Part shown: piece after piece, positions 6,838 to 14,999 of the stretch
How positions within the stretch are numbered: position 1 is the first letter of the stretch
Layout: every line of letters begins with the position of its first letter
DNA from: an uncultured Rhodospirillales bacterium
GTDB taxonomy: Bacteria; Pseudomonadota; Alphaproteobacteria; Kiloniellales; Kiloniellaceae
DNA: 41,793 bases
NCBI GenBank assembly: GCA_913060675.1
Contig: CAJXUS010000038.1
Coordinates: 1 to 41,793, forward strand
Direction: 5' to 3'
Position numbers and translations under genes: made by a program
The notes under the pieces: generated by a model
Seen by the model: only the letters and a program-made list of their open reading frames with translations
What the model was told of the DNA's origin: nothing
The model's database searches: none

Positions 6838-8229
6838 TTAAACATTCCCCATAAGGCGTTCATCTAATGGATAGCTTGAAAGCTGTTCATAGCCTGTATC
6901 GGTGATCAGGATTTGATCTTCCAGCTTGACGCCTTCGTGTCCTCCGTGACGGCCAACGTAGCTTTCCACACAGACAACCATGCCAGGTTCAAGTTCACCT
7001 TCATAACCAACAGATTCCCAGTCCGAAGGATAACGCACGGCTGGGTATTCATCACAAAGACCCACACCGTGAAACAGAACGGAATATCTGTTAGGCAGGT
7101 ATTCATCCGGGAGGCTTTTGCCTTGATGAGAGAGCTCTTTGAAACTCACACCTGGGGCTAACATTTCACGGTTGTGATCAATTTGCTCGAGAGCCATTTG
7201 ATAAAGCGCGCGTTGTTCATTACTCGGATTACCATCACCAGCGAGCCAGGTTCTCGATATGTCACAACAAAAACCGTAAGAACCAATAAGATCGGTGTCA
7301 AAAGAGACGAGATCACCAGCTTCAATGATCCGCGCTGAAGATTCCTGAAACCAGGGGTTAGTCCGTGGGCCAGAAGCCAGCAGTCGGGTTTCAATCCATT
7401 CACCACCACGACGAATGTTCTCGGCGTGTAAGATAGACCAAAGATCGTTTTCGCTCATACCTGGTCTGAGAGCTTTTTCCATCTCCCTCATAGCGGCCTC
7501 ACAGGCAACAACAGCCCGACGCATACAAAGGATCTCATCCGGAGATTTAATCTTCCGAGCTTCTTCCATGACATCTTCGCCGTAAATAACCTCTATCCCT
7601 TCACGGTTGAGGTGAGGGATCCCGTGTGAGTCGACCTGATCGAATGCGAGACGTTTGTTGCCTCCGCCATATTGATGGACCAAACCAGCTGTTATTTTGG
7701 CCCATTTGGCAGCCTGTTCTTCTACACGATTACCAGCTTCGAAATAGAACCAGGCAATACCAGCATGAACTTCATCTACGACCTCAGAGTGATCGGAAAG
7801 GTGTTCGCAATTATGAAAATCATAAAGAATAACAGGGCCATCTGTGGCGACAAAACAGGCTCGAACCGGGTTGTGTAGAGTCCAAAGCTGCATATTGCTG
7901 GCATCGGTCGCATAGCGCACATTTAAGGGATCATAAAGATAGATCCCAGCCAAATCCCTGGCTCTTAGTTGTTCCCTGATACGCTCAAGCCTGTAACGGC
8001 GCATCGTGCCGAGATCCGGTTCTGGAATTTTCGCGGCTTTCCATTCTCCTTCAGCTAAAGCACCGTAGCCTATGACATGTTGGTTAAAGTTTGCGGCTTT
8101 AGAACGTGCCCAAGCCTCAAGATCTTCATGACTGGCATTAGGACCTGGATGTTCTGGTATTTCAAAAGGGGCAATCTTACGCCGATGACGGCCAAATAAC
8201 TGGCCAGAACCGGAGGTCTTGATATCCAT
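6838..8229 (-). CDS. dddP: DMSP lyase DddP (M24 fold)
   Basis: A 463-residue enzyme that cleaves dimethylsulfoniopropionate to dimethyl sulfide and acrylate. It belongs to the M24 (pita-bread) metallopeptidase fold but is a lyase. All six metal ligands reported for DddP are present at a constant offset of 16: D311, D313 and D323 (FDTD...CCD), H387, E422 and E437. The catalytic aspartate (D393 in HGVGLCDEYP) and substrate-pocket tyrosine (Y382) are also present. The HGVGLCDEYP motif separates DddP from ordinary Xaa-Pro peptidases. An AGGAG site lies 6 nt before the ATG. It is alone in its unit, downstream of an Ldh2-family gene on the same strand across a 291-bp gap. No other ddd, dmd or acu gene is in the window, so the fate of acrylate is not shown. 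Confidence 0.94.
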   Translation of the reverse strand: MDIKTSGSGQLFGRHRRKIAPFEIPEHPGPNASHEDLEAWARSKAANFNQHVIGYGALAEGEWKAAKIPEPDLGTMRRYRLERIREQLRARDLAGIYLYDPLNVRYATDASNMQLWTLHNPVRACFVATDGPVILYDFHNCEHLSDHSEVVDEVHAGIAWFYFEAGNRVEEQAAKWAKITAGLVHQYGGGNKRLAFDQVDSHGIPHLNREGIEVIYGEDVMEEARKIKSPDEILCMRRAVVACEAAMREMEKALRPGMSENDLWSILHAENIRRGGEWIETRLLASGPRTNPWFQESSARIIEAGDLVSFDTDLIGSYGFCCDISRTWLAGDGNPSNEQRALYQMALEQIDHNREMLAPGVSFKELSHQGKSLPDEYLPNRYSVLFHGVGLCDEYPAVRYPSDWESVGYEGELEPGMVVCVESYVGRHGGHEGVKLEDQILITDTGYEQLSSYPLDERLMGNV

Positions 8230-8520
8230 TATGCACTCCTGACAAGTACAGCTTGTAGCTGTCGCTATTATTACTGTTTTATTTGTTTGGTTCCTGGAGA
8301 ATTAACTGACTCATTTCGAGTTCTTATTTCTTCATAAAAATCATGCGCGAGAGGAGGAATATCAACAATCATACAATTCAATCGCGATTATAATAATGCG
8401 ATACAAATTGAACACATGAGTTAAAAGATAAAATGTTGCTGTGTTTTCACAACAACGCTCGTAAATATATGTAAGGACTATTGTTTTTTACAGAATGCAT
8501 TATTCGATTTAAGATAGTAT
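8230..8520 (-). promoter_or_regulatory. AT-rich leader region of dddP
   Basis: A 291-bp AT-rich gap upstream of dddP, long enough for its own promoter. It contains the dddP ribosome-binding site and, near 8374-8410, an imperfect dyad with arms around CAATT...AATTG enclosing TCGC...GCGA. The dyad is only suggestive of an operator; I could not place -35 and -10 boxes with confidence. Confidence 0.3.
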
Positions 8521-9531
8521 CTAACTAAGCAGGCCTGATATTTCCTTTATCTGTTGTAGAAGTGACGCCTCTATCAAGACACCATGTTTAGTTGCATTAA
8601 TAAGGCTATTTGATTTTTGTTTACCGGGTAGTCTCGCGCCTTCCTGATTTTCAATAGAAGCGCAAAGGTTTTGAATACTATCAAGAAAATTGGGGTTAAA
8701 TTTAACTGGATCAATAGCGATTATACTCTGGCCCGTTCTTGAAGGACCTCCTTGATCGCCAAAATAAGGACTGGCTTCAGAGCTAAGCTGGGCACCAGAT
8801 AGAGCTGCACTCAAAACCTCCACAATCAAGGCAATACCAAAGCCCTTATGCCCTCCACTTGGCAGCATACTTCCAGCCAACCCCATTTCCGGATCAGTCG
8901 TAGGAGAGCCATCTTTATCAAGGGCCCAACCTTCTGGAATGTTTTCACCCCGATCTCTCCGGATAATGAGCTGGGTCATGGCGACAGCAGTTGTGCTTTG
9001 ATCAATTACTATGGTTGGGGCATTTTCGCCAGGGATTGCCATTGCTATAGGATTAGTACCGAGTATTGGTGTCTTGCCGCCTGGAGGGGCCATTACCGCA
9101 GGACAGTTGGCAAACCCAAGACCAATCAAACCAGTCTGAGCGAGTGGTAATACAAAATGAGAAAGAGCCAGACAATTGGTTGAATTTGTTACTGTCATAG
9201 CGGCAATGCCAAGCTTTTTAGCTGCATCAACTAAATAAGGCATTCCGAGCTCAATAGCAGGATGAGCTAATCCATCTTCAGCATTTACTATTATTGCCCC
9301 TGGAGCAGTTATTTCGATACTTGCCTTCGCCTGACCATCAATTTTACCAAACTTCAATTGCTCGCAAAGAAGCGGAATATAAAGCAATCCACAAATTTGA
9401 TTACCTTCACTCTCAGCCTGGACAACTGCACGTGCGACCGATAGAGCCATATCGGCTGAAACACCCGAAGCAACCAGTGCTGCTTGTGAGAGTGCTTCAA
9501 GTTCGGATATTGAAGAAGTAACGACAGGCAT
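8521..9531 (-). CDS. Ldh2/malate-lactate dehydrogenase family protein, atypical active site
   Basis: A 336-residue member of the NAD(P)H-dependent oxidoreductase family that includes sulfolactate, ureidoglycolate and delta1-pyrroline-2-carboxylate/piperideine-2-carboxylate reductases. Family blocks are clear: LGTNPIAMAIPG, VIDQSTT and GGHKGFGIALIVEVLSAALSGA near residues 230-250. Two usually conserved histidine positions differ. The SHG segment near residue 47 is ICG (Cys47), and the NSxH segment is NSTNC (Asn119). The enzyme is full length, so this looks like divergence rather than decay, but normal activity is doubtful. It is upstream of dddP on the same strand. A role in DMSP product metabolism is only a guess. 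Confidence 0.75.
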   Translation of the reverse strand: MPVVTSSISELEALSQAALVASGVSADMALSVARAVVQAESEGNQICGLLYIPLLCEQLKFGKIDGQAKASIEITAPGAIIVNAEDGLAHPAIELGMPYLVDAAKKLGIAAMTVTNSTNCLALSHFVLPLAQTGLIGLGFANCPAVMAPPGGKTPILGTNPIAMAIPGENAPTIVIDQSTTAVAMTQLIIRRDRGENIPEGWALDKDGSPTTDPEMGLAGSMLPSGGHKGFGIALIVEVLSAALSGAQLSSEASPYFGDQGGPSRTGQSIIAIDPVKFNPNFLDSIQNLCASIENQEGARLPGKQKSNSLINATKHGVLIEASLLQQIKEISGLLS

Positions 9532-9797
9532 CGCGTTCCAATCTAGGTAATCTTTTGATGATTTAAGGCAAAGAAAGACACGATACTGTGCGATATTATG
9601 CGTTAGTTTGTCTCTTAAATTATATTATGACTTTAAATAAATCCGGTTTCATAAAAGATTTGAATACCTCATGTGTATTCGATAGGTAAGGCTTCTTAGC
9701 ATCCTATAAAGATGGGTAACTCTGCCTTAGGCTGTTCATGACTTATTCTATGTGATAACTATCTGTTTTAAAATATAAAAACTAGGAACCCCTTTAA

Positions 9798-10124
9798 ATG
9801 GCTGGATATGTTCTTCATCATTACAATGTTATCGATAGATCAAGGATTGATGAGCTTGGACCATTGTCTCTTCCTATCGCCGATAAGTACGGTGCTGAGG
9901 TAATGATTTCCAGTCCCGTCAAAGCACTTAAAGGTAAAACCAGCTATTCCGGTATGGTAGTCTATAAACTAAAAAGTTTTGAGGCAGCTCTGGAATTTTA
10001 TCATTCACCTGAAATGACAGAGTTAGCAAAATTTAGAGATGAAATTATTGAGGGTTTCGCTATGGTTTTGCCCGGTCATTCTGAAACAGAGAGAGTCATC
10101 AATTCGGGGTACTTTCAAAGCTAA
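9798..10124 (+). CDS. DUF1330 family protein
   Basis: A 108-residue soluble protein with the ferredoxin-like (dimeric alpha-beta barrel) DUF1330 pattern: a first strand GYVLHHYNVID, a middle EVMISSPVKALKG block, and FEAALEFYHSPEM near residues 70-82. Biochemical function of the family is generally unknown. AGGA precedes the ATG by about 10 nt. It stands alone, divergent from the Ldh2-family gene and convergent with the nos operon. Confidence 0.8.
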   Translation: MAGYVLHHYNVIDRSRIDELGPLSLPIADKYGAEVMISSPVKALKGKTSYSGMVVYKLKSFEAALEFYHSPEMTELAKFRDEIIEGFAMVLPGHSETERVINSGYFQS

Positions 10125-10277
10125 ATAGCTTTTCGCACGCTCAAACCAGGCATATGTCACAAATACTCAGATAGAAACCGATAAAACCCATCATTTTTAG
10201 ATCAAGCCTCGGGCTGTTGAAGTAGTGTGCCTATTTAGAGGACTTTAGAGACCTGAAAATTCTACACCTAAAGATAT

Positions 10278-11267
10278 TCACACGCTGTAAATATGTCCTG
10301 TTTTGTCAACGCCATGAACTTTGAGGTTTGGTTGAGTATTCACAACATTTCGTATGTTCTCAATCGACATAAAGGAAAAGCCCGTTGATAACGCATCAGC
10401 CGTAGTGGCATCAGGGCCGATCACACTCATGGATTGATAACGATATTCGTCTTCGTGAGTAAGTGGATTTAACAGGTGAGGGGTGCCGTCAGAAATTGTT
10501 GTACCCAGATATGAAGAGGTTGCAATTGCTTGGCCATCATTTAAAGAAACAGAGTTCTGTTGTGCTTGAATGGCCTCATTCGTCGAACTTGTATCTGCGA
10601 TTGCGACTTTCCAATTTCGACCATCAGGGTGGTGACCAAGTGCTTTAATTTCGCCGATGTTTATCAAGCTATCACTAAAGCCATGATTGGAAAGAAGTTG
10701 TGTGATTTTATCGGTAATATAGCCTTGTGCGATCCCATTAAGGGTTATGGCCATTCCCCCTTTATCAAATGATATTTTTTCGTTGCTGATATTTAAGTTT
10801 TGATACCCCAAAAGCCCCCTAATGGATTGTTCCAACTTAAGTAATTGCGCCTGAGAATAACCAGTATTGTCGCTATGTAACTCCCACAACGGTTGTACTG
10901 TAATATCAAAGGCGCCACTGGTAAGTTCTGAAAGTTGCTTGGATTTTTCAAGTAGTTCAACCAGCTCAGGAGAAGGATTTTTTACCACACCCGTTCTGTT
11001 TAGCTGGCTTACTTCCGATGTCGGATCATAAAGGCTAAAAATACCTTCCAGCCTTTTGAGTTCAGATATCACTTCATTTCCGATTAGATCTGAGTTTGAA
11101 CCAGCCGGAAGTAAAATCTCTGCCTGCCCGCCGAGCGCCACTCCTTGCCAACGGTAGAGTTGCTGTTGTTGTTCGCTCGCAGAAGCTTGATAACTGCTGG
11201 TCGCGCTTAACAACGTCGCTGTCGTTGTGATCTGTAGAAAACGTCTTCTGTTGAAGGACTGAGACAT
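10278..11267 (-). CDS. nosX: NosX, ApbE-type FAD:protein FMN transferase
   Basis: A 329-residue exported flavin transferase that attaches FMN to a threonine of a target protein, here most likely NosR. The N-terminus has a twin-arginine signal (NRRRFLQ at residues 6-12, then a hydrophobic stretch to ASA). ApbE family signatures are visible: GGMAITLNGIAQGYITDKI, AIATSSY near residue 250, HLLNPLTH, and the metal-binding TTADALSTG near the C-terminus. It is the last gene of nosRZDFYLX and starts about 30 bp after nosL. The NosR target motif SGATVT is present in this same operon, which supports the pairing. Confidence 0.92.
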   Translation of the reverse strand: MSQSFNRRRFLQITTTATLLSATSSYQASASEQQQQLYRWQGVALGGQAEILLPAGSNSDLIGNEVISELKRLEGIFSLYDPTSEVSQLNRTGVVKNPSPELVELLEKSKQLSELTSGAFDITVQPLWELHSDNTGYSQAQLLKLEQSIRGLLGYQNLNISNEKISFDKGGMAITLNGIAQGYITDKITQLLSNHGFSDSLINIGEIKALGHHPDGRNWKVAIADTSSTNEAIQAQQNSVSLNDGQAIATSSYLGTTISDGTPHLLNPLTHEDEYRYQSMSVIGPDATTADALSTGFSFMSIENIRNVVNTQPNLKVHGVDKTGHIYSV

Positions 11268-11299
11268 CTATCCGTACCTAAGTATTTATTATAATTTAT

Positions 11300-11869
11300 T
11301 TAGTGTGTAGAAGAGATCTCGGGGTTATCGGGGATCTCGACCATACCCAAAACGTAATCAGCCGGAATATCATCTAACTTAACAATCCGTCCGCCATATT
11401 GATCAACAAAAGATTGAGCATCAGAAGTTTCTGCAAAGGGAACGACAGCAGGTGCCCCCATTCCACCGCTTCTAGAACTTTCGATGACGAGGGTTGCTTT
11501 GTTGATATCTACCCAAGGGCCTGTTTCAGGAGTTAACCAACTGGCTTTGCCCATATCACTGACGTAAAGAGCCAGAATCTCGTTACTCTCTTCAGGCAGT
11601 TTTAAATAACCGACAGCATCTCTTGCTGCTGCAAACCAGATCGGGTTTTTACGGCCTAAAATATGGATCTGAGCTTTAGGACCTGGGTGTCCAGCTGCTG
11701 TCATCCCACAGAAGTAACTTTGATCATTAGATGTTAATTCAAGCGGGCCGGGGATGGCGATATCTTCATTTCCAAAACAACCTGTAAGCAGAGTAACGAG
11801 CGATGAAACGATGAAGAATTTTCCGACTAGTTTTGTTTTCGTATTTTGAGTGTAAGAAAGGAGGGTCAT
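11300..11869 (-). CDS. nosL: NosL copper chaperone lipoprotein
   Basis: A 189-residue outer-membrane/periplasmic lipoprotein involved in copper supply to NosZ. LLTGC is a lipobox, so the Cys of LTGC should be lipidated. The CGM...HPGPKAQIHI block is the NosL core signature. A longer frame opens at 11923, but I place the start at 11869 because AGGAGAGAGAT lies directly before that ATG and it overlaps the nosY stop in an ATGA junction, as expected for translational coupling. Confidence 0.92.
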   Translation of the reverse strand: MTLLSYTQNTKTKLVGKFFIVSSLVTLLTGCFGNEDIAIPGPLELTSNDQSYFCGMTAAGHPGPKAQIHILGRKNPIWFAAARDAVGYLKLPEESNEILALYVSDMGKASWLTPETGPWVDINKATLVIESSRSGGMGAPAVVPFAETSDAQSFVDQYGGRIVKLDDIPADYVLGMVEIPDNPEISSTH

Positions 11870-12696
11870 ATCTCTCTCCTTGAAAAAATGTGTCCAGATA
11901 TAAGCAAGGGCAACGTAATCCATGAAGCCAAAGCAAATAAGGCGAATTCCGGTGGTAAAATTGCTCGCCCGGCTATTGAGGACATGCCTGATAATGCCGC
12001 CATGCTATCAAAGCCGGTAAGGTTAAGTAGGCGAAATGAATCAGCAGGATTGAAAAGCAGGAGCAGATTAACAAAATCAGCCTTCATGTTTTCACCTTGG
12101 TCAACAACAAGAGCGCCAAGTACTGCCATATCATAGAGAAGAACAAAAAAGAGCCATACCGCAACTGCCAGACCAATGGCTGTTGCGCGCTCTTTGACGA
12201 TGACACTCAATAGATACCCCAGTGAGATAAAGGCACTGCCGAGAAGGATAGTTGTAACGATTAAGCTGACGAAGATTAGAGCGTCATCGACAGTGGTTAC
12301 CTCGGCATTATAAGCGATCAAGCAACCTGCTGAACCGTATCCAATGATCGTTGCTACGGACAAAATCATGGTATGTCCAAGAAATTTTCCAAATATGATC
12401 TGCCATCGACTAACGGGATATGTGAGCAGCAATAACATGGACCCACGTTCGATTTCTCCAACGATTGTGTCATAGGACAACATTAGAGCGATGAGAGGCA
12501 CCAAAAACACTGATAAACTGGCGAGGCTAACCGCTGTAACCTGCATCATACTTACATCGACGTTACCCACCGGAGCCGTTCCGACAAATGCCAGGCTGAG
12601 AGCGAGCAATGCAAGTAGCAGACTGGCAGCAAGTATCCACCGATTACGAAGAGCATCCCGAAATTCTTTGAGGGCTATTGTCCAGATCGCGTTCAT
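11866..12696 (-). CDS. nosY: NosY, ABC-type membrane permease for NosZ maturation
   Basis: A 276-residue integral membrane protein with six hydrophobic segments and an opening (WTIALKEFRDALRNRW) typical of ABC-2 permeases of the NosY type. It pairs with the NosF ATPase and NosD to feed sulfur and/or copper for assembly of the tetranuclear CuZ centre of NosZ. It starts one nucleotide after nosF, with GGGAG 7 nt upstream of its ATG, and overlaps nosL by four bases. Confidence 0.93.
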   Translation of the reverse strand: MNAIWTIALKEFRDALRNRWILAASLLLALLALSLAFVGTAPVGNVDVSMMQVTAVSLASLSVFLVPLIALMLSYDTIVGEIERGSMLLLLTYPVSRWQIIFGKFLGHTMILSVATIIGYGSAGCLIAYNAEVTTVDDALIFVSLIVTTILLGSAFISLGYLLSVIVKERATAIGLAVAVWLFFVLLYDMAVLGALVVDQGENMKADFVNLLLLFNPADSFRLLNLTGFDSMAALSGMSSIAGRAILPPEFALFALASWITLPLLISGHIFSRREI

Positions 12697-12697
12697 A

Positions 12698-13633
12698 TCA
12701 CGCTCCCTTTCTATCGCTGAACACTGCGTAAAGTTGATCGAGAGAAGAATTAAATAGCTCTACGTCTTCTACGTCTGATCCTGCTTCACTTAGATGTCTT
12801 AACAATTTCATTTTTGATTGCGGATCACATTCAAGCTCTAAATGGCGGCCATTTAACTTTGTAATGGTTGCTTGTTGAGCCCGAAGAGGAGACGCAACTT
12901 GTTCGCTCATACCCTCTTTGACTGTAATGCGCATAGATAGAGGCAATCCGGCTTGCTCTCTGAGTTCATCCAATGTTCCAGAAGCAACGACCCGGCCAGA
13001 ATTCATAACGGTAACTGCATCAGTTTGTGCCTCGAGCTCTGTCAAAACATGAGAGCAAAGTAAAATAGTGGCGCCATCTTGTCTTAATTCACGGATAATA
13101 TCGTAAAAATGACGACGAGCAGCGGGATCTAAACCTGAGGTAGGTTCGTCTAATAGAAGAAGCCGTGGTTTACCAAGTAGAGCTTGTGCGAGCCCAAGAC
13201 GTTGTTTCATCCCCTTAGAGTAGGTTTTAAAGCGACGGTCCATGGCATCAGCAAGACCAACCATTTCCAGGAGTTCCAAACTCCGAGATTTATTTACCTG
13301 TTTAAGGCGAGAAAAGAAGGTAATGAGTTCACGACCAGTCATATTGGCATCGAAGGAAATATTTTCGGGCAGAAAGCCAATGCCTTCTCTGTATTTGAAA
13401 ACGCTTTGATCACCAGGGTTTTTGCCTAAAATTGATAAACGACCAGACGTGGGTTGGATCAGTCCCAGAATTAGTTTCATCAAGGTCGTTTTGCCAGCAC
13501 CGTTGTGGCCAACGAGGGCCATTAAGCACCCTTCAGGCACCTCTAAATCAACGTCAGTTACCGCTTTGTGGGAAGGGTACCATTTGCTTACTTTATTCAA
13601 ACATATGCTGTTGTTGTCAGATGTAATTGTCAT
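12698..13633 (-). CDS. nosF: NosF, ABC transporter ATPase
   Basis: A 311-residue ATP-binding subunit partnering NosY and NosD. Walker A is GHNGAGKTT (near residues 42-50), the signature is YSKGMKQRLGLAQ, Walker B is LLLLDEPTSGLDP, and the switch histidine is in LLCSHVL. The C-terminal 90 residues are the NosF-type extension. Its ATG overlaps the nosD stop in an ATGA junction. GGAGGAAC about 10 nt upstream is its ribosome-binding site and at the same time encodes the Glu-Glu-Gln repeats at the end of NosD. Confidence 0.95.
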   Translation of the reverse strand: MTITSDNNSICLNKVSKWYPSHKAVTDVDLEVPEGCLMALVGHNGAGKTTLMKLILGLIQPTSGRLSILGKNPGDQSVFKYREGIGFLPENISFDANMTGRELITFFSRLKQVNKSRSLELLEMVGLADAMDRRFKTYSKGMKQRLGLAQALLGKPRLLLLDEPTSGLDPAARRHFYDIIRELRQDGATILLCSHVLTELEAQTDAVTVMNSGRVVASGTLDELREQAGLPLSMRITVKEGMSEQVASPLRAQQATITKLNGRHLELECDPQSKMKLLRHLSEAGSDVEDVELFNSSLDQLYAVFSDRKGA

Positions 13634-14979
13634 GGGTTTTGTTCCTCCGAATTTTGTTCCTCCTCATTTTGCTTTTCTGCGGAAGAAAATTGGTTTTCTG
13701 CAATATCTGCCATCGGCGGTGTCATAAGCGGTGCGCTATCATAAACGCCTCCCGGCTGCAGTGAAGGAAATTGAGATTGTGACCAACGTAAGATTTCCAT
13801 GGCTGGTGAATTGATCAAGAGTTTGGCAGAGGGGGAGGCCCATATCACACGATCAAGAACGTCGTTCGGTCGGTAAACACTATCCGAAATACCATCTCCA
13901 TTGAGATCAAAAGCTGGGTTATCGCTCCAATAATTACCCCTATTGTTTTGAGACCAATCTAGATCACGGGTTCCCACATATTTGACCTGGTGCTTGTTGC
14001 CGATAAAGGCATTTTCCGTAATAGAGTTTTGTTCTGATCCCGCAGTGAAATGGATACCGATATCACATCCTTCAAAGCGGTTGCTCTTAAAAGTATTTTT
14101 ATTGGAATTATAGATAAAGACACATTTAACGCCGCCGTTTTTAACCCAATTGCCTTCAAAAACCGACCTATTGGCGTAATTCAAAGCAAATCCATGCTCG
14201 TTATCATCTATAGAGCGGTTATTTGTTACCTTAAGTTTTTTGGAAAACATCAGGGCAAAACCGACATCGTTTCCGCGTGAAATATTGCCAGTAACGACAC
14301 TGTTGTTTGTATACATATAATGGATGGCGAAACGGGTGTTTTCGAATGTATTATTACGAAATGTATTATTTTTACTGGTCGTCGTAAAAATGCCATCTCT
14401 CCCAAAACGAACTGTATTGCCTTCTATAATGGAACCCGGTGTATTCCACAACTGTATGCCGTTACCTCGATCATTTACATGAAGGATTTGAAGACCTTCT
14501 ATTTGATTGTCTCTAACAACTGCATCTTTGGGACCCCATAAGTAGATGCCAATTAAATTGTCCTGTAGGAAATTATCTTCAATAACAGTATTATGAGCCG
14601 TTTTATGGACAAAAATACCGCTGTCTTGTTCAGATAAATCCTGTCCTGAATTTTTGACATGCAGACCACGGACAACTGTATTTGGTGCAAGAACTTTAAT
14701 TGCATGGCCTTGACCTTGACCATCAATCGTGGCGCCGCTTTCGCCTTGAAGAATGATGCTTTTATCAAGGACGAGCGATCCGCGATAGACGCCCGCGGAC
14801 AGAAGGATGGTATCGCCGTTTTGAGCACTCTCCAGAACCTCTGATAAAGGTTGAGATTCTGGAGATACCCTTATGGTTTCAGCCCGGCTATCAACGGGTA
14901 GGGCAGCAGCAACCATTATCCCGATCAAAACGAGATACTTAAATGGTTGTGCTATCTTTTTGTCGAAAAATCGGGCCAT
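13630..14979 (-). CDS. nosD: NosD, periplasmic copper/sulfur-delivery beta-helix protein
   Basis: A 449-residue periplasmic protein with a Sec signal (cleavage near SRAE, about residue 33) and a right-handed beta-helix made of repeated NTV-x-x-N and N-x-F/I-x-x-N rungs (CASH/NosD repeats, about residues 60-330). It works with NosF and NosY in building the NosZ CuZ site. The C-terminus ends in a low-complexity tail rich in Glu, Gln and Asn. That tail overlaps the nosF ribosome-binding region and comes from a short DNA duplication (GGAGGAACAAAA appears twice). Confidence 0.93.
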   Translation of the reverse strand: MARFFDKKIAQPFKYLVLIGIMVAAALPVDSRAETIRVSPESQPLSEVLESAQNGDTILLSAGVYRGSLVLDKSIILQGESGATIDGQGQGHAIKVLAPNTVVRGLHVKNSGQDLSEQDSGIFVHKTAHNTVIEDNFLQDNLIGIYLWGPKDAVVRDNQIEGLQILHVNDRGNGIQLWNTPGSIIEGNTVRFGRDGIFTTTSKNNTFRNNTFENTRFAIHYMYTNNSVVTGNISRGNDVGFALMFSKKLKVTNNRSIDDNEHGFALNYANRSVFEGNWVKNGGVKCVFIYNSNKNTFKSNRFEGCDIGIHFTAGSEQNSITENAFIGNKHQVKYVGTRDLDWSQNNRGNYWSDNPAFDLNGDGISDSVYRPNDVLDRVIWASPSAKLLINSPAMEILRWSQSQFPSLQPGGVYDSAPLMTPPMADIAENQFSSAEKQNEEEQNSEEQNP

Positions 14980-14999
14980 AACCTTTTTTCCATTAAACC

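Noticed and set aside
6838..8229. Ordinary Xaa-Pro aminopeptidase
   Set aside because: The HGVGLCDEYP motif and the fixed-offset match to all DddP ligands identify a DMSP lyase.
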